Notes under the pieces: model-generated | Seen by the model: the letters and a program-made list of their open reading frames with translations, nothing else | Told to the model about the DNA's origin: nothing | Databases searched by the model: none | Translations under genes and position numbers: made by a program | Origin: Candidatus Desulfovibrio gallistercoris | Lineage (GTDB): Bacteria; Desulfobacterota; Desulfovibrionia; Desulfovibrionales; Desulfovibrionaceae | Assembly: GCA_019118745.1 (NCBI GenBank) | Contig: DWYJ01000037.1 | Span: 1-64,000 of the forward strand | Direction: 5' to 3' | DNA length: 64,000 nucleotides | Part shown: piece by piece, positions 42,405-50,555 of the stretch | Position numbering within the stretch: the first letter of the stretch is position 1 | Layout of the letters: every line of letters begins with the position of its first letter

Positions 42405-43511
42405 TTAGATCACCTCCAGGCTGGCATGCAGGGACCCCGAGGCCTGCAGCGTTCTCAGGATGGAAATAAGGTCGCGCGGCGTGGCCCCGATGGCGTTGAG
42501 CCCGTCCACCAGTTCCTGCAGGGTCGCGCCTTCCACCATCATCAGCCGCCGGTTCTCCACGCGCACGTTGATGTCCGTACCGGGCGTGACCACCGTCTGG
42601 CCGGCGGAGAAGGGCCCTGGCTGTGAGACCTGCTCGCTCTCCTGCACCACGATCTGCAGGTTACCGTGCGCCACGGCCGCCTGGGAGATGCGCACATCCC
42701 GCCCAAGCACCACGGTGCCCGTCTTTTCGTCCACAACGACCTTGGCCGGCACATCGGGCGACACTTCGAGGTTTTCCACCGAGGCCATGAGCGGCACCAG
42801 ATTGCTGCGGTACTGCGGCGGCACGTTGACCACCACGGAGCTGGCATCCTGCGCATTGGCGTAGGGACCGCCCATAGCTTCATTGAGGCGCTCGGCTATC
42901 TGCTGGGCCGTGGAAAAGTCGGCCATACGCATGTTGAGCGTCAGCTGATCCTGCTGATTGAATTCAAAGGGGATGGCCCGTTCCACGATGGCCCCGCCGG
43001 GGATGGTGCCCACGGTGGGGATGTTCTGGGCCGCGCGGGCCGCCGCGCCGGTGATGGAGAAACCGCCCACGGTCAGCGGCCCCTGCGCCAGAGAATAGAT
43101 CTTGCCGTCCACGCCCTTGAGTGCCGTCTGCAGCAGCACGCCGCCCAGCAAAGACGTGGCGTCCCCCACCGAGGACACGGTCACGTCCAGGCGCGTGCCC
43201 GGCTTGGCCGACACCGGCATGCGGGCCGTCACCATGACCGAGGCCACGTTCTTGACCTTGAGCGCATCGGCATCCACCCCCACGCCCATGCGGTCCATCA
43301 TGTTTTTCATGGAGCTCAGGGTGAAGACGGAGTTCTTTTTGTCGCCCGTCCCGGCCAGACCCACGACCAGGCCGTAGCCTATGAGCTGGTTGTCCCGGAC
43401 GCCGGAAAAGGTGGCAATGTCCTTGATGCGCACGGCCTCCGCCCGCCCCGGCAGGGACAGGACGGCGAGGACCAGCAGGAACGACACAATGCGGACCGGA
43501 TTCAGATTCAT
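42405..43511 (-). CDS. flgI: Flagellar P-ring protein FlgI
   Basis: The protein (368 aa) begins with a signal peptide ([19 protein letters not shown]). The mature part starts [31 protein letters not shown] and includes [18 protein letters not shown], all standard for FlgI, which forms the periplasmic P ring. AGGAGA precedes the ATG at 43511, and the track start at 43556 is unlikely. flgH, flgA, flgF and flgG, which often precede flgI, are not upstream here. A sigma-54-like promoter lies there instead. Confidence 0.96.
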   Translation of the reverse strand: MNLNPVRIVSFLLVLAVLSLPGRAEAVRIKDIATFSGVRDNQLIGYGLVVGLAGTGDKKNSVFTLSSMKNMMDRMGVGVDADALKVKNVASVMVTARMPVSAKPGTRLDVTVSSVGDATSLLGGVLLQTALKGVDGKIYSLAQGPLTVGGFSITGAAARAAQNIPTVGTIPGGAIVERAIPFEFNQQDQLTLNMRMADFSTAQQIAERLNEAMGGPYANAQDASSVVVNVPPQYRSNLVPLMASVENLEVSPDVPAKVVVDEKTGTVVLGRDVRISQAAVAHGNLQIVVQESEQVSQPGPFSAGQTVVTPGTDINVRVENRRLMMVEGATLQELVDGLNAIGATPRDLISILRTLQASGSLHASLEVI

Positions 43512-43551
43512 TCGTGATTCTCCTCTGCCGACAACGCGGCAAAGGAGGATT

Positions 43552-43567
43552 TGCAAAAATCACGCCA
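43552..43567 (-). promoter_or_regulatory. Predicted sigma-54 promoter of the flgI operon
   Basis: On the minus strand TGGCGT, GATTT, TTGCA fits the -24/-12 pattern closely. It lies 41 bases before the flgI ATG, next to an AT-rich stretch (AATTAATATTAACTAATC). Sigma-54 control of middle flagellar genes is known in several bacterial groups. Confidence 0.6.
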
Positions 43568-43661
43568 TAAATTAATATTAACTAATCATTCAAGCATATT
43601 ATGAAGAGAGGAGAATCCGCCCCACCAGGCCCGCGCCAGACATTTGGCGCTGTGCGGACAC

Positions 43662-43697
43662 AAAAAAGGGGAGCACGCCGCACGCGGCGTCCTCCCC
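43662..43697 (-). terminator. Intrinsic terminator of flgM
   Basis: On the minus strand GGGGAGGACGCCGCG pairs with CGGCGTGCTCCCC, followed directly by TTTTTT. It separates the flgM unit from the flgI operon. Confidence 0.85.
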
Positions 43698-43722
43698 GGA
43701 CAGAGCACAGGAAACGAAAGGA

Positions 43723-44031
43723 TCACAGAGTGAAGAGCGCGGGCTCCTCACGCAGCAGATTGGCGGCGATGAGGCGGCTGTCCGCCTTGTAGGTGCCGTT
43801 GGCCACCTGCATACGCAGGGCCTCCACCTTGTCCGCACGAACATCGGGCGCGTTCTGGGCCACCCGGTGCGCCTCGCTGAGCAGCATGGCGTCCTTCGAC
43901 ACGCTTATGGAATCCCCTTGTGCGGCATGCGTCGTGCCGACATGCTGACGCTCGCCGGTGTTCTCCAGACGGCCCTGTGCGTACACTTCCCGCACGGAAC
44001 CAAGCAAACCGGACGCATATTGAATTTCCAT
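43723..44031 (-). CDS. flgM: Anti-sigma-28 factor FlgM
   Basis: One hundred and two residues. The C-terminal half carries the sigma-28-binding region (DKVEALRMQVANGTYKADSRLIAANLL), which matches FlgM proteins. The N-terminal half is polar and probably disordered. FlgM holds FliA inactive until it is exported through the completed hook. The gene lies 21 bases after the DVU0524-like gene and shares its sigma-28-like promoter, which would give negative feedback. Confidence 0.92.
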   Translation of the reverse strand: MEIQYASGLLGSVREVYAQGRLENTGERQHVGTTHAAQGDSISVSKDAMLLSEAHRVAQNAPDVRADKVEALRMQVANGTYKADSRLIAANLLREEPALFTL

Positions 44032-44052
44032 CTTGTCCTCCTGCCTGAAGAA

Positions 44053-44493
44053 TCAGGACCGAACAGGAGCGGGCTTGTCCAGCATGCTCCTGTCAATTTT
44101 TTCTCGTGTTATGCGCCACAACAGGCGACGTACGCGGGCCTGCAGCTCAGCCGAGAGCTTGCGTGCCCCCCTGTCGTCCTGCCGGACGAAACAGAGCCCC
44201 TCCCCCGGAGGATAGGTGAACCGTATGGTGAAGCCCACACGCTCGCTGAGCGCCCGGCGAATATCCTCCACCACGGGATTGTCGCTGCCGGTGAAGAGCA
44301 GGCTTTCATACACTTCCTGCGCGACCTTCTCCACATAGACGCCGCGCCGGGGGGTCGGATCGGGGTCCTGAGGAGCCTCGCCCGCCGCCAGCCGCATGCG
44401 TGTCCGCAGACGAGTCAGACGGCGCGCGGCAAGCAATTGCAGCTCGTAGCCCTGGACTCTCTGGCGCAAGCGAACGGCAGCGATATCAGACAT
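44053..44493 (-). CDS. FlgM-associated protein, DVU0524-like
   Basis: About 146 residues of unknown function. It is basic and largely helical at both ends (AAVRLRQRVQGYELQLLAARRLTRLRTR, KLSAELQARVRRLLWRITREKI), with a short strand-rich middle (FTIRFTYPPGEGLCFV). It sits directly before flgM in the same unit. From memory, this pairing is typical of Desulfovibrio, where the family is named after DVU0524. The ATG at 44493 has GGGGAG five bases upstream. The track start at 44505 is possible but worse. Confidence 0.75.
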   Translation of the reverse strand: MSDIAAVRLRQRVQGYELQLLAARRLTRLRTRMRLAAGEAPQDPDPTPRRGVYVEKVAQEVYESLLFTGSDNPVVEDIRRALSERVGFTIRFTYPPGEGLCFVRQDDRGARKLSAELQARVRRLLWRITREKIDRSMLDKPAPVRS

Positions 44494-44520
44494 AAGACTC
44501 CCCATTCCCTTCTGGCTTTC

Positions 44521-44547
44521 TTTTCGACCGCGCGCGTGATTACTTTA
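44521..44547 (-). promoter_or_regulatory. Predicted sigma-28 (FliA) promoter of the DVU0524-like/flgM unit
   Basis: On the minus strand TAAAGTAA, 11 bases, then GTCGAAAA, against TAAAGTTT-N11-GCCGATAA. It lies 28 bases before the start codon and directly beyond the end of the MFS gene. Confidence 0.65.
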
Positions 44548-44562
44548 GAGGCTTCCGAAATA

Positions 44563-45969
44563 TTAAGCAATCTCTCCTGAGCCCCCGCCATCCCGGCGGC
44601 TGCCGTTGCGGGCCAGAGTGCAGGTCACGGCAAGCAGGTTGAGCACGCCGAAAAGGATCATATCCGTCCGCATGGCCTGCAGGAACTGCGGCATATTGTC
44701 CGGCCCGACCGCTTCATGCCCCAGAAAGAAGCTGAGCGTCAGGGTGATGATGACCATGTTGCAGAGCATGCCCGCCGTACGCACCATGCCCACCAGCCCC
44801 GAAGCGCGGCCCACGTTCTGCTCGCCCGCGCTCTCCATGATGATGGCCGTATTGGACAGGGCAAAGAAGCTCACCCCCACGCCCAGCAGGGCCTGCGTGC
44901 CGAAAATGAGCAGGAGCGTGGAATCCAGCTCAAGAAAAGCCGCCAACAGCAGACCGCAACCGCAGAGCACTGTGCCCAGGGTGCAGACATGCCCGGCCTG
45001 CCAGCGGCTGCAGAGCCGTGCCGCCAGCGGGCTGGAAAGCGCCTGGACCAGGGCCTGCATGGCCAAGATGAGCCCGGTCTGCTGCACGCTCATGCCGCGC
45101 CCCATCTGCAGGAAGAGGCTGAAAAAGAAAAGCATGCCAAAAAAGGAACAGTAGTTGATGAAGGCCGCCACCAGCGAAAGCGTCGTCACCCGGTTGTGGG
45201 CCAGCATGCGCACGTCCAGCAGGGGGAAGGCGGTGCGCAACTCCCGCAGACACAACAGGATGGCCAGCGCAGCCCATACCGCCAGCATGGCCCCGCCCAG
45301 ACCGGGATAATCGGCCAGCTCCGACGCGCCGATGGTCAGGGCGGCCATGCAACAGGCGTAGATGAGACAGCCCGCGGTGTCGAAATGCTCGCCCTTGGCG
45401 GGCCGCCATTCCATCCGCACGTGGAAGACCGTCAGCAGCATGGCCCCCAGGGCCGCCAGGCCCGTCAGCCAGAACAGCCACTGCCAGCCCAGCCAGCCGG
45501 CCACGCAGCCGGCCAGGGGCGGCCCGCAGGCGATGCCCGCGTATACGGCCGCGCTGCTGATGCCGAGGTAGCTTGCGCGCAGATCGGACGGCGCGGCCGA
45601 GACGAGCAGGGCCAGACTGCACGAACTGATCAGGGCGCAGCCGGTCCCCTGCACGAGGCGCAGCACGATGAACAGCGTCATGTCGCTGACGAAGCCGAGC
45701 ACGATGCTCGTCAGGCTGAAGATCCCCATGCCGGCAAGGAAGACCCGGCGGCGGCCGAAGATGTCCCCCAGCGTGCCGCCGGCCAGCTGGAAGATGACCA
45801 GCCCCAGCGAGTAGACGGCCCCCACCAGGCTGAGCTCGCGCGCGCTGGCGCCGAGGCTCTCGCCAAGGGGCGGCAACACCGCATTGACGCCGGCCATCAT
45901 GAACGGCATGAAAAACTGGGCGGCGCACATGGCCACCAGAAGTGAGCGATGTTCCTTGAGAACCGGCAC
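44563..45969 (-). CDS. MFS drug-resistance type transporter (14-TM family)
   Basis: About 468 residues with about 14 hydrophobic segments. MFS motifs are visible: VYSLGLVIFQLAGGTLGDIFGRR after segment 2 (motif A) and RLVQGTGCALISS (motif C/D region). Such proteins export drugs or metabolites by proton antiport, and the substrate is unknown. The start chosen is GTG at 45969, behind GGGAGGGAGG. The ATG at 46017 (track) has no ribosome site. It follows the kinase gene closely. Confidence 0.88.
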   Translation of the reverse strand: MPVLKEHRSLLVAMCAAQFFMPFMMAGVNAVLPPLGESLGASARELSLVGAVYSLGLVIFQLAGGTLGDIFGRRRVFLAGMGIFSLTSIVLGFVSDMTLFIVLRLVQGTGCALISSCSLALLVSAAPSDLRASYLGISSAAVYAGIACGPPLAGCVAGWLGWQWLFWLTGLAALGAMLLTVFHVRMEWRPAKGEHFDTAGCLIYACCMAALTIGASELADYPGLGGAMLAVWAALAILLCLRELRTAFPLLDVRMLAHNRVTTLSLVAAFINYCSFFGMLFFFSLFLQMGRGMSVQQTGLILAMQALVQALSSPLAARLCSRWQAGHVCTLGTVLCGCGLLLAAFLELDSTLLLIFGTQALLGVGVSFFALSNTAIIMESAGEQNVGRASGLVGMVRTAGMLCNMVIITLTLSFFLGHEAVGPDNMPQFLQAMRTDMILFGVLNLLAVTCTLARNGSRRDGGGSGEIA

Positions 45970-46034
45970 GTCCTCCCTCCCCCGCCGCCGTCGATCCGGC
46001 AGCGCCAGCCGCCGCATGGCCCAGCGTCAGCGCA

Positions 46035-46598
46035 TCATCGGTCCCCGCATGTCCCCGGCGCGATGCGTCCCTGTTCCTGCAGCCGGTCGCGTATCCATTC
46101 CGCACACTGCTGCGGCGTCCGTCCGGCGGCAGGACAATGCAGGCCGGCATAGCGCCTGTACAGGGCCTCGCGCTCTTCGAAAAGTCCCCGCAGGGTCTGC
46201 CCCGGCGCGATGGCCAGGCCCCGTTCGGGATTGCGGGCGATGCGCTCCTCGATGACCTCAAAGGGGACTTCCAGATGCACCACGGGCCCCTGCGCCGCCA
46301 GATGGCGCATGGCCGCCTCCCGGTAGATCACGCTGCCGCCGGTGGCGAGCACCGTCCGCGGCGCGCGCACGCTGCCCACCACGCAGGCCTCCAGATCGAG
46401 GAAAGCTTCCTTGGAGAGCTCGTCCGTCACGCCCTGCAGGCGGCTGGCATAGAGCGACTCCATAAGATAGTCGCTGTCCATGAACGCCCAGTCGAGCGAT
46501 TGCGCAAGCGCCTGCCCGACCGTGGACTTTCCCGCTCCGGCCATGCCGATGATGCTGATACAGGGTTCGGGCGCTCCGCCGCAGGGTGCGCAGTGCAT
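46035..46598 (-). CDS. Shikimate-kinase-like P-loop kinase
   Basis: The protein (187 aa) has the shikimate-kinase fold: Walker A GMAGAGKSTVG, the DSDYLMESLY acidic motif, and ATGGSVIY, where shikimate kinases usually have GGG. The substrate-binding arginines of AroK (for example around GGGxV and the RPLL loop) are not clearly matched, since the lid region reads ARNPERGLAIAPGQTLRGLF. From memory, a relative in Desulfovibrio vulgaris Miyazaki was assigned as homoserine kinase by genetics. That would make this a threonine-pathway enzyme. Either assignment is possible. Confidence 0.75.
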   Translation of the reverse strand: MHCAPCGGAPEPCISIIGMAGAGKSTVGQALAQSLDWAFMDSDYLMESLYASRLQGVTDELSKEAFLDLEACVVGSVRAPRTVLATGGSVIYREAAMRHLAAQGPVVHLEVPFEVIEERIARNPERGLAIAPGQTLRGLFEEREALYRRYAGLHCPAAGRTPQQCAEWIRDRLQEQGRIAPGTCGDR

Positions 46599-46730
46599 AG
46601 CTTCTCCTTACTGCCGGGACCTCGCCGCGCAGGGCGGCATGACTGCCAGATTGGCCCAAGGCAAACGCCTCTGTCAAGGCGGATGCGCGGTCGTCCGTTT
46701 TTTCTCTTTTTTCCCATCTGCTGAAAATTC

Positions 46731-46759
46731 TTGCTTCTCTGCCGCTCCGGCACTAATGT
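46731..46759 (+). promoter_or_regulatory. Possible sigma-70 promoter of the exported Pro/Ala-rich protein
   Basis: TTGCTT, 17 bases, then TAATGT, 44 bases before the ATG. Confidence 0.45.
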
Positions 46760-46803
46760 TTTCCCCACGCCTTCCGATTGAAGAACTAGAGGAGTGACAT
46801 TCC

Positions 46804-47649
46804 ATGCGCCATATATTTCTTCCGCTCGGCCTCACCTGCCTGCTCGGCATGGCGGCCCCGCTGACGGCAGGCGCCGCCAGCCTGTCACAGGATTCCGGCT
46901 CCATCGACATCAACCAGCGTGTGCAGGACTGGAAAGATTACGGAGGGGCCCGCCTGTACTGGCTCTCCGTAGCGAGCCCGCGGCAGATCCGCATGGGCGG
47001 CCTGCCCTTCGTGGACCCGGCTTCCCATCCCCTGCTCACTCCTGAGACGAAGGCTCCGGCACGCCGCAGCAGCGCACGGCGCAAGACGACCCGGCGACAG
47101 AACACATCCGCCGTGCGTACCCAGAAAGCGCCCAAGGATGCCGGTTCCACCTCCCTGCGCAAACCTGCCGCCGCCAAGTCCGGCGGCACGGTCAGCTCGG
47201 GCACCGTGCCCATCGAGCAGACCTCCCGTCGCAGGGGCGGGGGCATCGCCGTCACCACGGAAGTGCCGCGGCCCGTGGCGCCCGTTTCGGGCGGCCCCTG
47301 GGCTCCGGTGCCGGGCACGCCGCCGGTCTCTGGCCTCGGCATGTATGACGCCCAGCCCGTGCCCGCCATCATCCCCGCGGGTTCCCTGCCGCCCGGCGCG
47401 GCCACCAGTCCGGCCATGACGCCGCCCGTGCCTGCGGCTCCGGCCGCGGCGCAGCCTGCCGCTCCCGCCGTGGCCCCGGTCCCGGCCGGCCCCACGGACG
47501 TCTATAGTCCGCAGACGGTGCCGGGCACGCCCCTGCCGCCCCTGCCCGGTTCGGCGGCCGCGCAACCCATGCCCACCCTTCCGGGGGCACAGGGCACGGC
47601 GGCCATGATGGGTGCGCAAAACGGCATGACCGCCCGCCGCGGCGGCTAG
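46804..47649 (+). CDS. Exported Pro/Ala-rich protein of unknown function
   Basis: The protein (281 aa) starts with a signal peptide (RHIFLPLGLTCLLGMAAPLTAGA). A short folded segment follows (SIDINQRVQDWKDYGGARLYWLSV), then a strongly basic stretch (KAPARRSSARRKTTRRQ), then about 130 residues rich in Pro, Ala and Gly. No domain is recognised. AGAGGAG precedes the ATG. The composition resembles cell-envelope linkers, with a small N-terminal domain that may be the working part. Confidence 0.65.
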   Translation: MRHIFLPLGLTCLLGMAAPLTAGAASLSQDSGSIDINQRVQDWKDYGGARLYWLSVASPRQIRMGGLPFVDPASHPLLTPETKAPARRSSARRKTTRRQNTSAVRTQKAPKDAGSTSLRKPAAAKSGGTVSSGTVPIEQTSRRRGGGIAVTTEVPRPVAPVSGGPWAPVPGTPPVSGLGMYDAQPVPAIIPAGSLPPGAATSPAMTPPVPAAPAAAQPAAPAVAPVPAGPTDVYSPQTVPGTPLPPLPGSAAAQPMPTLPGAQGTAAMMGAQNGMTARRGG

Positions 47650-47831
47650 CGCTTTTTGCATCAAGAAAGGCCGGGCGACGCCACAGCGCCGCCCGGTTTG
47701 GCGTGTGCGGGGAACCGCGTTTTTTCCGCGATGCGACTGGCCGCCCGACTTGGAACGCCCCATGTTTCCAACGAAAGATGCGCTCACCTGCGCGAGAGGA
47801 CAAAGCGGCGCGTGACGCGCTGCCGCAGGGC
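47650..47831. other. Intergenic stretch upstream of the rpmH promoter
   Basis: It is filled mainly by a family B repeat. Its first part, CCGGGCG...CGCCCGG, can form a hairpin followed by TTTGG and may end transcription of the exported-protein gene weakly. No gene is supported. Confidence 0.45.
47669..47784. repeat. Dispersed intergenic repeat family B, copy 3
   Basis: GCCACAGCGCCGCCCGG, GGGGAACCGCGTTTTTTC, GCGACTGGCCGCCCGACTTG and GTTTCCAACGAAAGATGCGC follow in the same order as in copies 1 and 2. Confidence 0.65.
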
Positions 47832-47860
47832 TTGACGAATCCGGCCTTGCCATGTATGAA
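47832..47860 (+). promoter_or_regulatory. Predicted sigma-70 promoter of the rpmH cluster
   Basis: TTGACG, 17 bases, then TATGAA, about 140 bases before rpmH. Confidence 0.55.
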
Positions 47861-48000
47861 CGATTTTTCGAATGTACTGCCTGCGGCCCGTTCCGGCAGG
47901 CACAATCTGCCGTGCGGACACTTTTCTGCCTGAATGCGCCTTTCTCGCGCCGGGTCGTCAGCCCCTTGTCCGCAGCCGCTTTACGAAAGGAGATCCGACC

Positions 48001-48135
48001 ATGAAAAGAACGTACCAGCCCAGCAAAATCCGTCGTGCCCGTACGCATGGTTTCCGTGCCCGCATGGCTACCGCCAGCGGCCGTGCCGTCCTGCGCCGTC
48101 GCCGCGCCAAGGGCCGCAAGCAGCTGAGCGCCTAG
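48001..48135 (+). CDS. rpmH: 50S ribosomal protein bL34
   Basis: Forty-four residues, [20 protein letters not shown] and onward, an unmistakable bL34. The track ORF begins at 47872, but the ATG at 48001 follows AAAGGAG and gives the exact family length. It opens the rpmH-rnpA-yidD-yidC-jag-mnmE cluster, which in many bacteria lies near the origin. dnaA and an oriC are not seen upstream in this window. Confidence 0.98.
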   Translation: MKRTYQPSKIRRARTHGFRARMATASGRAVLRRRRAKGRKQLSA

Positions 48136-48173
48136 ACCTGCGGCGGGGCAGGCCCTTGCCGTGCACGAATGCC

Positions 48174-48569
48174 ATGATGGCGTCGCAGCGACTGCCGAAA
48201 GAGGGGCGGGTCCGCAAACATGCGGATTACGCCCTCTGTTATGAGCAGGGGCGGCGTCATCACACCGGGAATTTCATCCTTTTCATATTCCCACGCCCCG
48301 GCAGCGGAAAGATCCGTGTCGGGATGGCTGTTTCACGCAAGGTCGGCAATGCTGTGACACGCAATCGGCTCAAGCGCCTGCTGCGGGAGTTTTATCGCCT
48401 GCATCAGGCTCTTTTGCCGTATGATAGCGACATCGTGACCGTGGCCAAGAAGCACGCGGGGCAGTCCTGTCTCGATCTTGCCCTGGTGAGCGCCGAGCTG
48501 GAGCCCGTGCTCCGGCGGCAGCAGCGCCGCCAGCGGGAACAGCAGGAGACGCAGTCATGCCTTCCCTGA
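48174..48569 (+). CDS. rnpA: Ribonuclease P protein component
   Basis: About 131 residues with the RnpA core: [41 protein letters not shown] and the basic helix [11 protein letters not shown]. It binds RNase P RNA in tRNA 5'-end processing. Starts at 48174 or 48177 are equivalent. The much longer upstream extension in the track overlaps rpmH in another frame. It overlaps yidD by 13 bases. Confidence 0.95.
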   Translation: MMASQRLPKEGRVRKHADYALCYEQGRRHHTGNFILFIFPRPGSGKIRVGMAVSRKVGNAVTRNRLKRLLREFYRLHQALLPYDSDIVTVAKKHAGQSCLDLALVSAELEPVLRRQQRRQREQQETQSCLP

Positions 48570-48850
48570 GAAAGGCCGTGCGCCTTCTGGCCATTCTGCC
48601 CATACGTCTCTATCAGTTGGGCATTTCGCCTTTGCTGCCCCCCTCCTGTCGATTCGTCCCCACCTGTTCCGCCTACGCCATCGAGGCGATCACCCGCCAC
48701 GGCCTTTTGCGCGGCGGGTGGCTGACGCTGCGCCGTCTGGCGCGCTGTCACCCCTGGGGCGGTTCAGGGTATGACCCCGTCCCTCCCGTGCACCCGCAGC
48801 CTGCGGAACCTGTCCCTCACAGGAGTACCATCCCCGATGCAAGAAACTAG
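48557..48850 (+). CDS. yidD: Membrane protein insertion efficiency factor YidD
   Basis: Ninety-seven residues with the YidD signature [34 protein letters not shown] and [21 protein letters not shown]. It is an amphipathic inner-membrane-associated protein that helps YidC. The extra C-terminal 15 residues overlap the start of yidC in another frame. Confidence 0.96.
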   Translation: MPSLRKAVRLLAILPIRLYQLGISPLLPPSCRFVPTCSAYAIEAITRHGLLRGGWLTLRRLARCHPWGGSGYDPVPPVHPQPAEPVPHRSTIPDARN

Positions 48851-50492
48851 CAGCAGCACCAAAAACCTCGCTCTGGCCATCGTCCTCTGCCTTGCCGTGC
48901 TCTTCGGCTGGAGCTTCTTTGCGGAATACATGGGCTGGGTCGCCAAGCCCGACCCCCAAGTGGCGGCGCAGCAGCAGGCCGAAGCCGAACGGGCCAGGCA
49001 GGAGAAGGCCGAGGCCGAGAAGGCCCGCACGTCCGTGCCGCTGACGGTCTTCGCGCCGGTGCCGGGCCGGGACATCACCATCTCCACGCCGCTTTATGAA
49101 GCGGTCATCCACAGCGGCGGGGGCGTGGTGCGCTCCTTCCGCCTCAAGCACTACTCCGCCACCATCCAGCCTGATTCGCCGCTGGTCGATCTGGTGGACG
49201 CCACCACGGCGGAATCCGCTCCGCTGGGCCTCGTCATCGACGGGGCAGCCTCCTGGAGCCTCGGCCAGTGGGCCGTGGAGAGCGAACCGCAGGGCCCCCT
49301 CTCCGCCGGACAAAGCGCGGTGCTGCGCCTCGTGGGCGAAGTGAACGGCCTGCGCGTGGTGCGCGAGCTCCAGTTCTCCGCCGACAGCTATCTCATCAAG
49401 GAAAAGACCAGCCTGACCCCGCTGGGCGACCAGACCCGCAGCGCCCGCGTGGCTTATACCGTGGCTTCCGACGCCAGCAATGCCGGCGGCGGACAGTATG
49501 ACGCCATGCGCATCGCCTGGTATCTGGACAACTCCCTCGGTCAGGAGAGCGACGCCGAAGATCTGACCAAGGGCGTCACGGCCTCCGGCAACGTGAGCTG
49601 GGCCGGCCCCATGAGCACGTATTTCCTCTCGGCCATCCTGCCCGGCGACACCAGCAACGTCACGGTGAAGGGCCTGCTGCGCGGCGGCGTCTACCGCGTG
49701 GCGGTGGAAGAGCAGGACATCCAGCTCACCCCCGGCAACACCGCCGAATTGGAAGCCTCCTACTGGTTCGGGCCCAAGAAGCGCAAGCTGCTCATGGAGG
49801 TCTCCGACTCCCTGGCCGGCAGCGTCGAGCTCGGCATGTTCAGCATCATCGCCAAGGGCCTGCTCTGGCTGCTGGAATTCTTCCATCAGTACGTCAACAA
49901 CTGGGGCCTGGCCATCATCCTCCTCACCGTGCTCATCAAGGCGGTCTTCTGGCCGCTCACGGCCAAGAGCTACGCTTCCATGGAGAAGATGAAGAAGCTC
50001 CAGCCCATGATGATGAACATCCGGGAAAAGTACAAGGACAACAAGGAGATGATGAACAAGGAGGTCATGGCCCTCTACAAGACCTATGGCGTCAACCCCG
50101 CCAGCGGCTGCATCCCCATCCTTGTCCAGCTCCCTGTGTTCTTCGGCCTGTATCAGGCGCTGCTCACGGCCATCGAGCTGCGCCACGCCACTTTCGTCGA
50201 GTTCCTGCCGTTCACGGACAAGATCTGGCTGGCTGACCTCTCGGCCAAGGACCCCTTCTACATCACGCCCATCATCATGGGCCTGACCATGTTCCTGCAG
50301 CAGCGCATGAGCCCTCCGCCGACCGATCCCACGCAGCAGAAGGTCATGATGTTCCTGCCGCTCATCTTTACCGTGCTGTTCCTCGGCTTCCCGTCGGGTC
50401 TGGTGCTGTACTGGCTGGTCAACAACATCCTGTCCATCGCCCAGCAGGGCCTCATGCACCGCAAGAACAGACGGCTCGACGCCGACAGTTAG
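48837..50492 (+). CDS. yidC: Membrane protein insertase YidC
   Basis: The protein (551 aa) is of the Gram-negative type. TM1 ([18 protein letters not shown]) is followed by a large periplasmic beta-domain (about 60-340) and the conserved insertase core: [51 protein letters not shown] and [24 protein letters not shown]. It inserts and folds inner-membrane proteins with or without Sec. The ATG at 48837 follows AGGAG at 11 bases. The track start at 48771 lies inside yidD. Confidence 0.97.
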   Translation: MQETSSSTKNLALAIVLCLAVLFGWSFFAEYMGWVAKPDPQVAAQQQAEAERARQEKAEAEKARTSVPLTVFAPVPGRDITISTPLYEAVIHSGGGVVRSFRLKHYSATIQPDSPLVDLVDATTAESAPLGLVIDGAASWSLGQWAVESEPQGPLSAGQSAVLRLVGEVNGLRVVRELQFSADSYLIKEKTSLTPLGDQTRSARVAYTVASDASNAGGGQYDAMRIAWYLDNSLGQESDAEDLTKGVTASGNVSWAGPMSTYFLSAILPGDTSNVTVKGLLRGGVYRVAVEEQDIQLTPGNTAELEASYWFGPKKRKLLMEVSDSLAGSVELGMFSIIAKGLLWLLEFFHQYVNNWGLAIILLTVLIKAVFWPLTAKSYASMEKMKKLQPMMMNIREKYKDNKEMMNKEVMALYKTYGVNPASGCIPILVQLPVFFGLYQALLTAIELRHATFVEFLPFTDKIWLADLSAKDPFYITPIIMGLTMFLQQRMSPPPTDPTQQKVMMFLPLIFTVLFLGFPSGLVLYWLVNNILSIAQQGLMHRKNRRLDADS

Positions 50493-50555
50493 CCTGACGG
50501 CACAATGCGTTCCTACCGGGCGGGCGGCTTGGCCGCCCGCTCTATTGGGGTTGTT

